A stretch of DNA of 64,000 bases from Chromobotia macracanthus (GCA_036877525.1 JAZGTH010000073.1:1054001-1118000); one strand, 5' to 3'; positions 1 to 13,500 are shown, counted from the first letter of the stretch. Numbers and translations are program-made. Notes: generated by a model from the sequence alone, not told the origin.

Positions 1-229
1 CCAAGACTTTTTGATCTATTAATGGTCCATTCACATGTTTCAGCTAACCGCAATGGAATGGTATAAAGTGTCAAATTTATGTTTTCACACTAAAAAATAT
101 GAGTGAGATTTAAATGGCTTTTTAAAGACTGACATTTGACATTGTATCTTAAAACGTTTATAGTTTTGGAGTCCGCAGATTTGGAGACACTTCTGTATGC
201 AAAAGCCTGATGGACAGGTGGACACTTAC

Positions 230-3200
230 CACTTTGAGAAGGCACAAATTGTCTCTGAGAGATGCCAGGACACCAATAAAGGAGACGATGAACATGATCA
301 CACCCAGGGCAATAAGAATAATAGCAGGAGCCAGAAACACTCCCTCTAGGGTTTTGTAGCGCTGCCTCTCCACTTCTGCATAAATGCCGATGGCCAAAAT
401 GAAGCCCCCTATCAACTGAGAAAATAAGACCATTTTCAATTAATATAAATCTAGACCAGACACAGTGATGTTTTACTGATCCAAGTTCCTGTTAAAAGTA
501 CATGCATCAAAAACAACAAACACACTATAGGCAAGAGTATGACTACAGGGTCTCAATAAAAAGCCTAACAAGGATATGGACATTATTGAACTTGAAAGTA
601 AGAGCATATTCTTTAGTATAATTGTATTATACGAAATATTTATTAACTATTATTTAGGGTATTTAGGTATTTATGGGTTATTAAAAGCAAAGTAGAGCTT
701 TGTGGAATTTTGACCTCTCGTTTTAATGTATTCTAACCTCGAATATTAATAGATACCCTGATAGTGTAAATGTGATTACCATTTTGAAATATTCTATGTG
801 ATTATCATATTCTACCTGAGCTCTAGTTAGCTAATTAAAGCATGTTATGTGGAAGCATTTCTGTGTCACAATGACGGATGTGAAATCACATTAATGTGAA
901 AGTGGATTTGAGAGAAACAGATGCCAGTGAAGCTGTGCACAACTCACATACAGCAGTAAATGCACTTCTGTATCCCAGAGAAATAAACACAGAGCTTTTA
1001 TGACACAGCGGAATGGCATAATCAAATAAAAGCCAGCATAATGGACCACTGATAATTGCAGAAAAATTCCTCTATGCCTGTTAACTCAATGCATGTGTGT
1101 GTGTGAGCATGTCTGTGTACATAGGGGTTTTGCAACTGTAATTTGTCCTGTTAATGCATTCCTTCTTGTACTGAACTGTTCTTAATCCATCTATTTATCC
1201 TACTTTCTCATTTCACACAAGCAGTAAGTTATAAATAGCCTAACCTTTTTTTCTCAGATGAATAAAGACATTATAAAATTGCATGTTATGTAATATTAAA
1301 ACCATTAACAGCAGCATCAAAACTGAATTAATATCATATTGCCTTAATGTCACTATTACTAAATATGTCGGTGACTGAAATCTTATGAGACACCAATAGA
1401 TTGGAAGTGACACAAAACAAAAAAGTCTCATGTTTAGATCCCTCAATACAGTTTCAAAAGCCTTTTAAGAAATTGACTGGAAAGTGGCAACCAGCTACAG
1501 CCTTTTTTTGCTAACTCTAAAGACTAAAAGCATAATCGATGGAGCTGAAGACAACCAATAAAAATGTTGGAGTTCAAAGAATGTTTCCCTCTGGCTGTTC
1601 CATTTTGGTGGTCAAGGCTACTTATGCTTCATTTATTTTTATGTGTGTTTATGAAAAACCACACTGCTTAAACAAACATTTTAATTACTTGAAAGACATA
1701 TAAAAACACTTGTCTTGATAGCAACCTACATTCTAACACTCAACCGCTGCAAAGATATACAAAGTCAAAACAATGTCAAGTATCATTCAGAATCTAGACT
1801 TGACTCCCATTCCACTGTGCCAATCGATTAACTCTTTCATCCTCTTCAAGACAATTAGTTTTGCCTGTGTGCAAGTATGCAAGACAAGAACAGCGTACTT
1901 CAGATGACTTCTTACCAATCTACCTAAGTGCACATTAATCAACAGAGATGATAAGATCAGACGCCTTTGTGAGCAGAATAGCAACTCTAGGCCATCCACA
2001 CATAATAATTTTCCAACACACCCTTGTGTGTGGAACGTGCCATTCGGGTTGTGAAAACCCAGATGAGAGCAGAACAAAGTGTGCAATGGGTCAGCCAGCA
2101 TTGGAATAAAGGTGCTAAAAGGCCACCAGGAGCCTCAGTTGGTGGCATAATGAAGAGAAATAGGGTTGTGTGGGGCCCATTGTTTACGCTGACAGTGTGA
2201 TGGGTTCAACATGTACAGATGTGCTCCTGACAGAAAACAGGAGAAGCACAATGGTGCAGCCTCCAGCATTTCAAACCTCTGCTGCAATGTTGAGTGGCTT
2301 TGACACCAGCCTTTTTCTCACAATACACTTAAATGTCATTTAATAATGCATGAGAATAAAGATAACCAGAGAATGTTACAGCCTTCCCAAAACACTACTA
2401 TAAAAACATACGTATGCATAATAAATTATGTGAATAACATTACTATCTAAAAGATACATTATTATATAGCATTTTAGAGGGGAAGCACAGTGGCTCAGAA
2501 GGTAGCACTGTTGCATTATTGAAATGTTCCCAGTTCAAGTCCTGGCTGAGCCCGGAGACCTGTGGAGTTTGCATGTTCTCCCTGTGGCACTCTGGATTTC
2601 TGCCAGGTACTGCAGTTTCCTCCCACAGTCCAAAGACATGCAGGTAAGCTGAACTGGTGCAGATTAACCTTTTATATGAATATAATATAGCCTTTGATTT
2701 TTGAGTGGTGTAAAACAATGAATAAATATAATATTATATATGAGTTTATGAAGAGATCTCTGTACAACTGCTAGACTAGTGGAAATGTTATTAGATTTCA
2801 AATAGATTCTGTGAAGGCAGCAAATTTATTATCTTGAATGAACTGAACTGCACTCCACCTCAAAAACTTATTGCACACCTAGATCAAAACAAGCATGACC
2901 CTGTAAATCCATACAGGTGTGAGAGATAGCAAACAAATAAACATATTAATTGATACCTGAAGAAAAACTGTAAAAGAAAAGGACAGCATTGTTGTGTTTA
3001 TGAGGGTGGGGGTAAAGCCTCAAAAAAACTTGAACGCCAAGGCCCACATGCCCCGAGTAATAACAATTGTGTTCAGAGATCCCGTCTTTAATGTATAGGG
3101 CACTTTTGTGCATAGTATTACTGCACATATAGAAGTATTTTGGTCAACTGATCATCGTGTAAGCAAGACGCAAGGCAACATTTAAACAGTAAACACAGCC

Positions 3201-3580
3201 TACTTTGTATCACTCACAGCACCGTATTATAAATAACGCGAATAATACACAATGACGCGAACGTCGTAAAAAAGATTAAGGATTAAGGTAGAACATGGTC
3301 ATGGGAAACATGTCACAAATATAAACATAAACTTTTAAATGTTACCGTTAGCAAATTACTAGGTTACTGTTTTCTATTTTTCCCTTTTTCCTTTTGGAAA
3401 TGTGAACACCTGCGCACATTTGCTGACGTATCGTCACCGCCCTGCCTCATCGATTAAACACAGCAGAGAGAATACAAAACAAGCAATCACACTCACCCAG
3501 AAAAGTGTTGCATATACGATTAAAAATAACTTAAGAAAGAGGTACGAGCACCTCTCACAATATCGAACCTCGTTTGACAT
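230..3580 (-). CDS. tspan15: Tetraspanin-15, N-terminal part (exons 1 and 2 of a gene continuing left of the window)
   Basis: Two coding exons are visible. Exon 1 (3497-3580, 28 codons) starts MSNEVRYCERCSYLFLKLFL and ends TLFW before a GTGAGT donor. Exon 2 (230-415, 62 codons) starts LIGGFILAIGIYAEVERQRY after TTTTCTCAG and ends LLKV before GTAAGT. Both junctions are phase 0. The joined 90 residues give a short cytosolic N-terminus, TM1, the small extracellular loop with IYAEVERQRYKTLE, TM2 (LAPAIILIALGVIMFIVSFIG) and the conserved inner loop VLASLRDN. They align closely with human TSPAN15 as I remember it. The family member is a TspanC8 tetraspanin that moves the metalloprotease ADAM10 to the cell surface. 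The large extracellular loop and TM3-4 lie outside the window. Intron 1 is about 3.1 kb and carries a SINE at 2479-2666; I see nothing else in it. The gene is divergent from tacr2. Confidence 0.93.
2479..2666 (+). repeat. tRNA-derived SINE, DANA/V-SINE type
   Basis: The tract opens with an eroded tRNA-like head (GCACAGTGGCTCAGAAGGTA, then an eroded B box near CAGTTCAAGTCCTGGCTG). It continues into the body GTGGAGTTTGCATGTTCTCC and CCCACAGTCCAAAGACATGC, which is typical of zebrafish DANA and related V-SINEs. Its ends are imprecise. It sits in sense orientation on + inside tspan15 intron 1, antisense to the gene. Confidence 0.8.
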
Positions 3581-5760
3581 GTTTACAGCCTTTAACTAGC
3601 GATCATATTCTCAGACTTCCTGGTTTGTTTGAATCGTCTGCCTGAAACGCTGTCAGGAATATTTTGATTGATGGACAGTTAGACCAATGAGAGCGCAGAT
3701 TTGGCCATCGTCCATCAGAAGTTTGTTTTTAAGGGTTTATATGGTAGATTTTGGATTTAACACTAAAAACTAATTTGAAAACTAAAATAAAGAAAACATT
3801 ATTTTTTTCTTTTTTTTCCTTTTCTTGGCAGAGAGATACACAAAATGTAATTTGTAAACATGCAAACAAACATGCAAACATACTTAATTTAGAAACATGC
3901 TACAACACAGTAGCACCTTAAATATATATGACAAATATACAGATTAAGTCTGGCAGAATCAAGCAGCATTAAAATGTATAGTCGCACTGATTACCATTTG
4001 TATAACAAGAGTTGTATTACAATCTACAAACATCAATATTAAACTGTAGCTGTTGTAGCAAAACCATGGTTAATTTGTATAGTTTTTTTCTTTAAACTGT
4101 AGTAAATCCATGGTTCATTTGTCTGGCAAGGAATTTTATTTGCTGAATCTTTGGTTTGCGTCAGATGTCCTGAATACAGTATGGACAATCAAATCATTGG
4201 TACATTAAATACTGAAGTTTGTGTATTTACAGTATATTTTTAACACTTTTAACACTGTTCGAAAGCTGAAATTGACAGAAATCTTATGCATTAATGTCCT
4301 TCACAATGTAGGACAGACGCTTAATAGGCATGTATGTGTCACAAATAAAAATAAAACAGACCTCCTGTGTCACCTAATAATTTGTGCTCACTTGATATTG
4401 AATATCAGACCATATGCATGTCTTCATACATTAATATTACATGTTTTTGGCAAGTGAAAAACAAAATTCTCTCTAGCATGAAAACAAACATTTCAGGAGT
4501 CACCTACACAAATCTTGGTGAGATTTGAATTTACAAGTATTTAGGAAAAGGATTTAGGTACTTCTTTTCGTTTGCATAGCGGTTACAATTTTTGTGAATT
4601 TACACAATTCACAATATTCTCTCATTTGAATATCATCTCAATTAATTGCCATATTAGTGAAAGCGTTGACATGTAGAAACATTGCATTTACCATTATATG
4701 TTTCAAGTAGAAGTTCTACTATTTAGGGCCTGACTCTGTGACCCACCCACCTAACAGGGCAGACCCTACTTCTAACCCTAAATGAGACCCTTGGGAGAAC
4801 TGCAGCCCTGTCTGCCCTGTGAGCCAGCCCATCACCCTTAAACAAGACATAACTTACCATAACATAAAATGTACATTGAGGTGGGAGCAGGAAATTGACA
4901 GCCCCACTCATTTAAGAGTTAACACCTTACCATTTAAAGCCCACAGCTAATGTCTAATACAAATATCTATTGTGATACTTCCTAAGGTTAAACATACTTA
5001 ATTTTCCCCCATAGTGTTTTGAAGATGGACTGCACTTTACCTGACTATTGAAGAATAACCTAACCCAGAGCATCCTCAGTCTTATATAGCTGGAGACCAG
5101 ACAGTCTTTGAAGTACATGACAGCTAGTGCAACATCCTGTAACAAATACTTAAAGGGAATTATAGTAATTGTCACAATTATAAAGGTGCTGCAGCGAAAC
5201 AGAATTGGTAAGTCTGACATAGAGTGTAAAGAAACTTTTCTTTACTTTTTGTTGGTCAGTATTGAAAACAAAATGATATAATGCTTGCTTATCATGACAT
5301 ATGGCAACATAAAGATCTATGAACATCAGTCTAAAACAGCCTGTGGTCCAAGTGTCCAAATAAGAGTAATGTGCACTATTCACTCCCCACATTTTACAGC
5401 TGCTGCCAAGACAGGTGCCCCACTGCCCAGTCAATGAACAAATATCACCTCAAATAATTGTGGAAATGAGGGTAGCTAAGCAACGTCTACGGAGAACAAG
5501 ACCTCACACATGTTTGTAAACTGTGACATTTCCATTAGTGTGGGCAGCAGGGGTTTGGCAATAATTAATTAATAATGAAATTTCTTGATTTTGCCAGGAT
5601 TTTGGTGCGCCTGGATGTTGTGCGTCATAAGGGTGAATCAGAAATGTGTTTTACTCAAACGTCATTGCATCGGACCCGGCACACCCCTAACAACATTTGG
5701 CACAAATTCCTTTAGTTTCTCAGCACTAGGATCATTGCATGCACAATAACTTACTCCAGC
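3581..5760. other. Divergent intergenic region tspan15 / tacr2
   Basis: About 2.2 kb separates the two start-codon exons. It should hold the tspan15 promoter and 5'UTR near 3581-3700, where CpGs are more frequent than in the surrounding AT-rich DNA. A pyrimidine-rich low-complexity run lies around 3800-3825. Open frames at 4221-4457, 4954-5220 and 5150-5434 look like chance: they have no splice context and no similarity I recognise. Confidence 0.5.
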
Positions 5761-5767
5761 TATAAAA
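5761..5767 (+). promoter_or_regulatory. Candidate TATA box of tacr2
   Basis: TATAAAA lies 149 bp upstream of the tacr2 start codon, so initiation would be expected near 5790 and would give a 5'UTR of about 120 nt. Position and match are the only evidence. Confidence 0.4.
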
Positions 5768-5909
5768 TCCTATTCAACATTTATCGTTTGGAGAATAAAC
5801 TGTTGCACATGTCTAAAACACACAGGTTTACCGTGTCGTAGCTTCAGAAGCAACTTTCTGTAATAAGCATATTAAATTGATTTATGTCCTGTGTCTACGA
5901 ACAACTGCG

Positions 5910-8593
5910 ATGGATACTACTTTGGACCCGTTTTCAGCATCAATCCTTTACGAGGAGGAAGATGGGAATGAAACCTCCATCAACCTTTTCGAGCAACCGG
6001 ACTGGCAGGTGGCACTCTGGGCGATTGCATATTCTTCAATCGTTATTGTTTCTATCATTGGGAATGTCACAGTTATTTGGATAATCTTGGCACACAAACG
6101 AATGAGGACAGTGACCAACTACTTTATTGTTAATCTCGCCTTTTCCGATGCATCGATGGCAACTTTTAACACTGTCTTCAATTTCGTGTATGCTTTGCAC
6201 AATGACTGGTATTTTGGTTTAGGATACTGTAAATTTCAAAACTTCTTTCCAATAACAGCAATGTTCTCCAGCATTTATTCAATGGCGGCTATTGCTGTTG
6301 ACAGGTAAGCGGACAAGAAAGCACGTTCCTTTATCAAATACATTTTACGTAAATTACAATTTCCATCATTATCATGATATTTACCATAACCTGTCGAAAC
6401 TTTATCGCAATTTTAGCGCGTGCTAATGGCAAATAAATGAAAAGGTATGTCGTAAAGCCTGAAGTATTTTGTTTTGTGGTTACATGACAATGTTTGGAAA
6501 AAACTCTTAATATATGCTGATGAACTTGTAATATTAATTTTCCACTGTTACTTGTTCTGACTACATCAATACTTATTCATCAGTTCAGCGCAACAAATTC
6601 ACCTTTATATGAATTTAACAACATGGATAGCAGATTCAGATTCCCAGATTCAGATTCCTGTAAAATGATAAATAGTCGTAACCTATCTCCCACATTTTTT
6701 ACATTATTATAATTATGATGTTGTCTGTGCTGATGACATCATAAAAGTCATTTAAGTAAAATTCATGTTTTAGTGACCAGTCGGTGGATGCTAATAAAAA
6801 ATATAGTAGGCTAAATAACTCAACCGATCGTCATTTTCTGGTTATGCTTTACATTTTGCAATGCAGTTGGAAAAACAGATCAAATGCACTGGATTTCAAT
6901 GAGTGAAGGTGTATGATTAAGTTATTTATAGTTATTTTTTGCTATACCTGAATGAGAATGATTGCATTGCTTACTTCCATTAAGATGCCTTTGGCTGATC
7001 TTTGCAGATATATGGCTATAATCCATCCCTTGAAACCCAGGCTCTCCTCCACCACTACTAAAGTTATGATCGGGGTGATCTGGGTTGTGGCTTTTTCACT
7101 GGCTTTCCCTCAGTGTTATTACGCCAGTACCAAGTTCTTCTTTCCTCGGACTGTCTGTATGGTAGAATGGCCTGGCGATTATGGAGGGAAACATCAGCTC
7201 TCGTAAGAAATGTGTTTATTCTTGCAGTATCGTTCGAGTGCTTTTGTTGATACATTTCCTTTGATAACCATGTGTTGCCTTTTTGTCTAGAGTAATTTTA
7301 AGTAGTTTAAATTCTCATTATTTATGTTTGTTTTTTACAAAGCCATGTATTTATTTAAGTGAGGTATATTTTAAACGGATTTGATGGATGAAGTGATGCT
7401 TAATTCCATCAGGTATCAGATTGCTGTGATTATCCTAAACTACTTGCTCCCTCTGCTGGTGATGCTGGTCACCTACAGCCTGGTGGGGCGGAGGCTGTGG
7501 GGCAGTGAGATCCCTGGAGAAGCATCAGACCACTACCAGAATCAGATCCAGGCAAAACGCAAGGTCAGCAAAGACTGTTATTTTGTAACTTCAGTAATGT
7601 ATTTAGCAGCACCTGATTTAATATATTTATGCAAACACAGACACTTAAAGAAATTTAATGACAGTGTATTGTCCACTCATACTCATATAATTCTGTACAA
7701 AAATATGTATTTTTGGGATCAAATGTAACTAAAGTATATAATTTAAAAAACTATGGTAAAACTTCTTTTTTGAGAACAGAAAAAAATTGCCTCTTGCAGA
7801 GCAGGAAATGAGCAGGAAATGTAATTTCTTTTACATTTTTTCTTTCTTTTGTCCTAAATAATAAATCTGTCTGCTGGCTCCTTTTCAGCCAGTAGATAGG
7901 CCGGCTGGTTTGGTTCTTGGATAGTTTTTTGTGTAGAAATCAAAGACTCTCTAATTTTTTAAAGGTTGTAAAGATGATGATAGTGGTGGTGATGACCTTT
8001 GCAGTATGTTGGCTTCCCTACCACATCTATTTCGTTCTGGGGAGCTTCAACAAGGACATTTACAAGCAGCACTACATCCAGCAGGTCTATCTGGCCATCT
8101 TCTGGCTGGCCATGAGCTCCACTATGTATAACCCCATCATTTACTGCTGTCTAAACCAAAGGTAAAGGCATACAATTATAATTATAATAATTATAGGTAA
8201 TTTAATGGGTATTAAGAATAATATTTACACAAATGTCCTTATTAAGAACTAATTTTATGCTTGGGTAAATTACCAGAACTTAGTCTTACATTCTAAACTG
8301 TCAATAATTAACACCTATTTTTGTTAAAAAAAAGGCTTTTCAATCTAGCAAAGACTTTTGTGTTTTATTAAAGTATTATCAGTATTTTCTATTTGCAAAG
8401 ATTCCGCTCAGGTTTCCGTAAAGCATTCCAGTGGTGTCCCTTTGTGAAGATATCTGAGGAGGATAACATGGAACTGCAGTACATGAAAACCTTCCACATG
8501 GGACGCAGTTATCGCACAGAGACCACCAGCGTGGTGGTCCGTAATCATGCCAACGAGCCAGAAGATACCACATTCAAGTTATTCAAAGCCTGA
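5910..8593 (+). CDS. tacr2: Tachykinin receptor 2-type GPCR (neurokinin receptor), complete
   Basis: Five exons: 5910-6304, 7008-7202, 7413-7563, 7965-8161, 8401-8593 (1131 nt, 376 aa). This is a class A receptor for tachykinin peptides at the plasma membrane, coupled to Gq in known relatives. TM1 follows WQVALWAIAY. The tachykinin-receptor signature WIILAHKRMRTVTNYFIVNL follows TM1. DRY spans the exon 1/2 junction (residues 131-133). CWLP is near 262-265 in TM6, NPIIY at 303-307 in TM7, and a likely palmitoylated QWCPF follows helix 8. Paired cysteines are seen in GYCKFQNFFP and RTVCMVEWP. The start at 5910 has a strong context (G at -3 and +4); an upstream ATG at 5884 is out of frame. The location between hk1 and tspan15 is that of human TACR2, but parts (RTETTSVVV, EPEDTT, SEIPGE) look more like TACR1, so subtype rests mainly on synteny. 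An AATAAA occurs at 9291. Confidence 0.9.
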
Positions 8594-9290
8594 GTCTATT
8601 ACAGTAATAGAAAAGAGACAAAGAAATGAGTTTGTTGGCCTCTTGAAATCAAGCATGGTCACACTTTCCATCCAATACCTCATAACAGAATTAAAATTTC
8701 TCTCCTGTTATGTTCTGTGGTGAGTTCAGTGGGCTTTACAGGTGGAGTATTCATATATTCCCATGGCATAAGCACCAAGCCTTATTTGTTTATATTACTG
8801 CTTGATGTATTTGTCCTGGTATACATATAGATCATATAGATTATATATATAGTGTACATATACATCTTGTGGTTTAATACAATCTGTAAATAATTATTAA
8901 ATGTTAAGTGGCACCTCTAAACATTAACAGCAAATTTGGCATTAATTTGTTTGAGGACCTGTTGTAAATATTCTTTAATAGTTCTACCACTACAGTAACT
9001 TACAGTACCAATAATTATTTTTGGTTGTGCAGTGTTCTTGAATCTAAGAAGACTAAGATTGTTGATGTACTATGACCATTGGGAGCAAAAATGTTATTTC
9101 TATGGCTGCAGGAAAGCAAACACAAATTTAACAGCAAACACACATTTCAATGTTAAACTTATACTGTACATTAACAAGCAAGGTAATATTTCAATGGTAC
9201 TTAATGCTTACAGCATGTAATGTCTATACATCTGCATGTACATTCAAACCTTTGTAAGTTTAAATGTAAACTTGTTCTTGATGTAAAGAA

Positions 9291-9296
9291 AATAAA
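9291..9296 (+). terminator. Candidate polyadenylation signal of tacr2
   Basis: AATAAA followed within 30 nt by GT/T-rich sequence, 698 nt past the tacr2 stop codon. It is the first canonical hexamer I found downstream on this strand. Its use is inferred. Confidence 0.45.
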
Positions 9297-9333
9297 GTGT
9301 CTTATTGAACTGTTTGGCAAGATTCAGCTGGGT

Positions 9334-9339
9334 TTTATT
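9334..9339 (-). terminator. Candidate polyadenylation signal of hk1
   Basis: AATAAA on the minus strand about 1.2 kb past the hk1 stop codon. I found no closer canonical hexamer on that strand, only a weaker AGTAAA near 10216. If used, hk1 would end within a few tens of bases of the tacr2 end. Confidence 0.35.
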
Positions 9340-10554
9340 ACAGCCCAGTTGGTACAGTTGGTAATATTTGGCTGCTTTGTAAATGAACCTTTAGTACATT
9401 CATGCAGGATAGCTAGAGAAAGACTTATTTCACAAACAAATACCACAGAACACAAATTCAGTTCATCAAAATATTTTTTATGGTTTTCTCATATATGTTT
9501 TCAGGAACATCTATTTATACAGTGCAACTATGAAATTGTACAAAATCTAGACCTCAGTTACCAAATAAGGCATGCATTCATCTCTAAATCACTACACAGT
9601 TTCACCCACATTAACTACACATGATCACTCACAAATAACCAAGCCAGGGCACACAGAAGGACATGACCTGGAAATCAGCACTGCTATTTTACAGGGCCGA
9701 TGAGCTGCATACACAGCAACATACACAGCAAGAAGCAGACAAAACTATATGCGTGGAACAATCTGCTAGAGTCTAGGTAGGCTATCAGACGGTAAGATTG
9801 TTTCAAAGTGTGGATAGGAAAAGGCAAAACGTTTCCTTTCCTAATTAATTTATATGACCTGATCAATATAAAAGGGGCAGCCCAAAAGGGGATGGATTGA
9901 TCACGTGAAAGAATTACACAGTATGGCAGATGTGACCGTGAGACTAAACTTGCATTTCCTTCCCACTCTGGCCCTGATAATACCGTTGGCAGACCACTGT
10001 GGTTCGCAAGCATTGTGCATTTCTCAATATTCACACCACAATCTGCCACATTAACAAAGGACAGTACACAAACTTTTGGAATTAGCTTGATATAATCTCA
10101 ATAAAATACCTTCTTTATCTCAGGAATCCGCTCCTGTTTCTTCCATCACGTTACAATGCACCCATCAGATACAAAAATAAACTAAATTATATTTTCATAT
10201 AATTGGCCAAATATCTTTTACTGTTTGTGTTTACATTTCTTCCCTTTTTCAATATACATCCATAAATATTTTAACAACAGATTAACATCTTATAGAACAT
10301 CCTGGGTGGGTCAGAGACGGACCAATCCCTAATAACACACTTAGACACACACACATAGATAAAGGCTGACAGTAACAAACTTTTCAAAGACAGTAACTTT
10401 GAAAAGGTGTGAATAAAAAGCAAGACAGGGTCACATCACAGCTCTGGGCATGAGCCAATGAATCTTTGTGTAGAAGAGTGAATCACAGCTGTGAATGGAG
10501 ATTCAGAGCCTTCAAGAGCCAGAGAAGGGGCTAAGGGTTTGTTCTGGGTGGGGT

Positions 10555-13500
10555 TTAGCTCTTTTGTTCCTGCTGACGAAGACGACACCCGACAGCGGTG
10601 ATCAAGGCAGCACCTTTCCCGCTTCCATCTTCTGAGAGGAGGAAGTTGACGTTGCAGTTGGGGGCAAGCTCCTTCACAGTCTGGTGCATTATTGGAGAGA
10701 AACTGTGGAGAGGACGCAGGTTAAAGTTTAAGCTGATGTTCTCTGAGAACTTTGACAACAAGTTGCATGTAAAGCATCACTAGTACAATCAGTGAATCAG
10801 TGAATCAGTTCTCAGACGAAAGTCATGCAGATTCAAAATGACATGAGGGTAAATTAATAATGACTTTTTAATAATGATAATGAATTAATAATCATTTTTG
10901 GGTGAACTAGTTCGTAAATGCAGGGTAGGATATTTTTCCCAGAAACTTTTTTTGTTATGCTGGTTGATAGTCTTCACATTCTGATAGCAATCACTTAGTA
11001 AAGTGGTCTAAATATATTTATATCAATATAATAATTGAAAGAATAATAATGGAAGGTGCAGGACCATAAAATGTTTGTCCAGTCAGTGCATTCGGTCTGA
11101 ATGCAATGTTAGGATGTCCTACATGCCTGTCAAACTATGTATGCATTCATATGTTGGAGGAGGCATGGCGTTGGAGAGCTTTTGTAATTTTACTTATTAT
11201 TGTAATTTTTACTTACTTTACTTATTATTGTAATTTTTATAGTTTTTGTGATTAAAAAAACAGACCGCTGGAAAATACCTCATTCACAACAGCACAAATG
11301 TTAACATATGAATTAAAATGAATCTATTTTTAAATGACTCACTGTGGATGAAGCTTATAAAGAGTGCCGTCCACGCCAACAGTGATGTCCAGATGGTCTA
11401 GGCCACGGTTCTCTCGGATTTTGTCCACAACAGCAGCCATTCCAGCTCCACAGAGCTGAGCAGCCCTGCGGGAAACTGCTCCACATACTTCTTTGACGAT
11501 AATACTGTCATCACATGTGCTGTCCAGGCCCAGGTGCTGCAGAATGGCCCTCACTTGTAGTAGAGCCAAACGGTCACTAGAAGGAAAGATCAATAATACC
11601 ATAAGACCATTAATAAGACCATTAAGCAGACTGTTGAAAACATTTTCAAAAATATTTTCAAAAAATATTTTAATTAAAAATTTTAATTAAACAGTTTAAA
11701 ATGACCTAAACAAACATTTTTAGCATTTTAATCTGACACATATAGTAGTTTTCATTATGGATTGTAACAATAATATCAGACCAATGCTGCAGTACCTCTC
11801 AATTTGGGAAAGGAACTTTGTTTCAAAGATACCCCTGGTCTTCAGTGTCTCAGAGATCTGACCTCTGAAGAGGAAACCACGCTTTGTCAAATCAATCAAA
11901 ATGTTTCGTACAATTTCACCCAGGTACATTCCACTGCACATCTTCTCATACCTAGTAGTGAAAATAAAACAGACATATTTTAGATCTCGAATATGTAAAT
12001 ACATTCTAATCATTCAACTGTAATACTTCACTAAACTTAATTACACATTAAACTTTACAATGCATTTTTATCCAAAGTGACTTTTAAAGGAGTGCAATTC
12101 AAGACAAAGCAAATAATGAACACAAAAGTAATTTTACTATATTAATTTTCCTTAAGCATCAAAGAAGTTCAACACTATAGCATTTCACAATTAAATGGGT
12201 AAGAAATGCTCACTTCTGTTTGCCGGCATTGAGAGAAAGATCATCCACAGCATTGTCATACTGAGTCCTGATGTCATCCAAGCAGCCATTGTCACCAAAC
12301 GCTCCCCATTCCATGTTTACACACATCCTGCCTTCATCTCCTTCCACTGTCTCAATGTTGCGCATCTCCTCCATGTAGCAGGCGTTGCTGCCCGTTCCTA
12401 AAATCAAACAAACATCATAACATTGTCTACTGGGTTAAATGTTTTTAAAGGATCACTGCTTTTTCACTACAATTATTTTAACATAATAATAATTTTGGAT
12501 AATTGTGCCTTCTCCATAAAACTTTTACAAGCAGGTAAAACTTGTTTTAAATTATGTGTATAAATACAGCATACATAAGCTCTATTATTTGTGAACTGTC
12601 TGTTTTTGATGGTGATATATAGTGGTATAATAGTGAATGTACCTGCGATTAGCCCAACCTCACAAGTGGGTTCCTCATATGCACAGGTCATCATTGTACC
12701 CACTGTGTCATTCACTATGGCCACCACATCCAAATCAAACTCCTGTGTACAATACAGCAAATACAAAATATGACACTGTACACATATGCACACTGTAAAA
12801 TACGCTACGCTTCTCCTCAATCAATTAATCAAACAATTCAATGTCATGTCTGTTTTGTGAGCATGTCGTAATTTACCTCTCTCCTTTTGATCCCCTCTCT
12901 CAGGAGACTGACAACATCTTCTCCTTCACAGTCTGTGGCTTTAAAGCCCTTTGTCCAATTAACCAGAATTCCCTGCATGCATCACAGCACAACAACATCA
13001 GGGTTTCATTTACAGACCAAACAGAGTCAAATTGTCACTCAGAAAGAAAAAGTGAAAATCCAACTCACCGCATCCAGGCTGGTCTGTCTGCAGGGGAAGG
13101 AGAACGTAAAGCCCAGAGGCAGACGAGCATTCTTCATTCCCATGTAATCCAGGAAGTCAGATATGCAGGCCACAATGTGATCAAAGAGCTGCAGGTGGTT
13201 GTGGAAGAATAAGCAAAACCATTTATTTCTACAATGTTGCATTTGATATTTTTCATTTAAAAATGTAAGATTAGTTTTTAAAAGTCAATAACTGCTATTA
13301 ATAAATTACACACAAAATAAATACACAAAAAATAAATAACAAAAAATCATTTTCCTAATCATTGACTTGCAGTAAAACTTTTGAAACATCCTTAAGACAA
13401 GATATGTTTACAATAACTTTGCAAAGTAATAAGACCTGTTTTGACACATTCTTTGAAAACAGGTCTAAATATTTATGCATTTTTGCATCCTAAGAACATA

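Larger units (their letters stand above)
8594..10554. other. Convergent 3' regions of tacr2 and hk1
   Basis: Both 3'UTRs are expected here, with opposing AATAAA hexamers at 9291 (+) and 9334 (-). A 121-residue open frame on the minus strand (9684-10049) and a 134-residue one on plus (9220-9624) have no recognisable similarity and I treat them as UTR. No repeat family was identified. Confidence 0.5.

Noticed and set aside
5877..5909. Longer N-terminus for tacr2 in the same frame
   Set aside because: The frame extends upstream only from a TTG; the first in-frame ATG is at 5910 with a strong context.
9220..9624. 134-residue open frame on plus after tacr2
   Set aside because: Composition is random-looking and it overlaps the candidate polyadenylation signals of both convergent genes.
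9684..10049. 121-residue open frame on the minus strand
   Set aside because: It lies in the expected hk1 3'UTR, has no recognisable domain and no splice or start context beyond the frame itself.
12058..12110. Possible SINE tail fragment in an hk1 intron
   Set aside because: Only a short ATGCATTTTTATCCAAAGTG match to the SINE tail seen at 52514-52660; too little to annotate.
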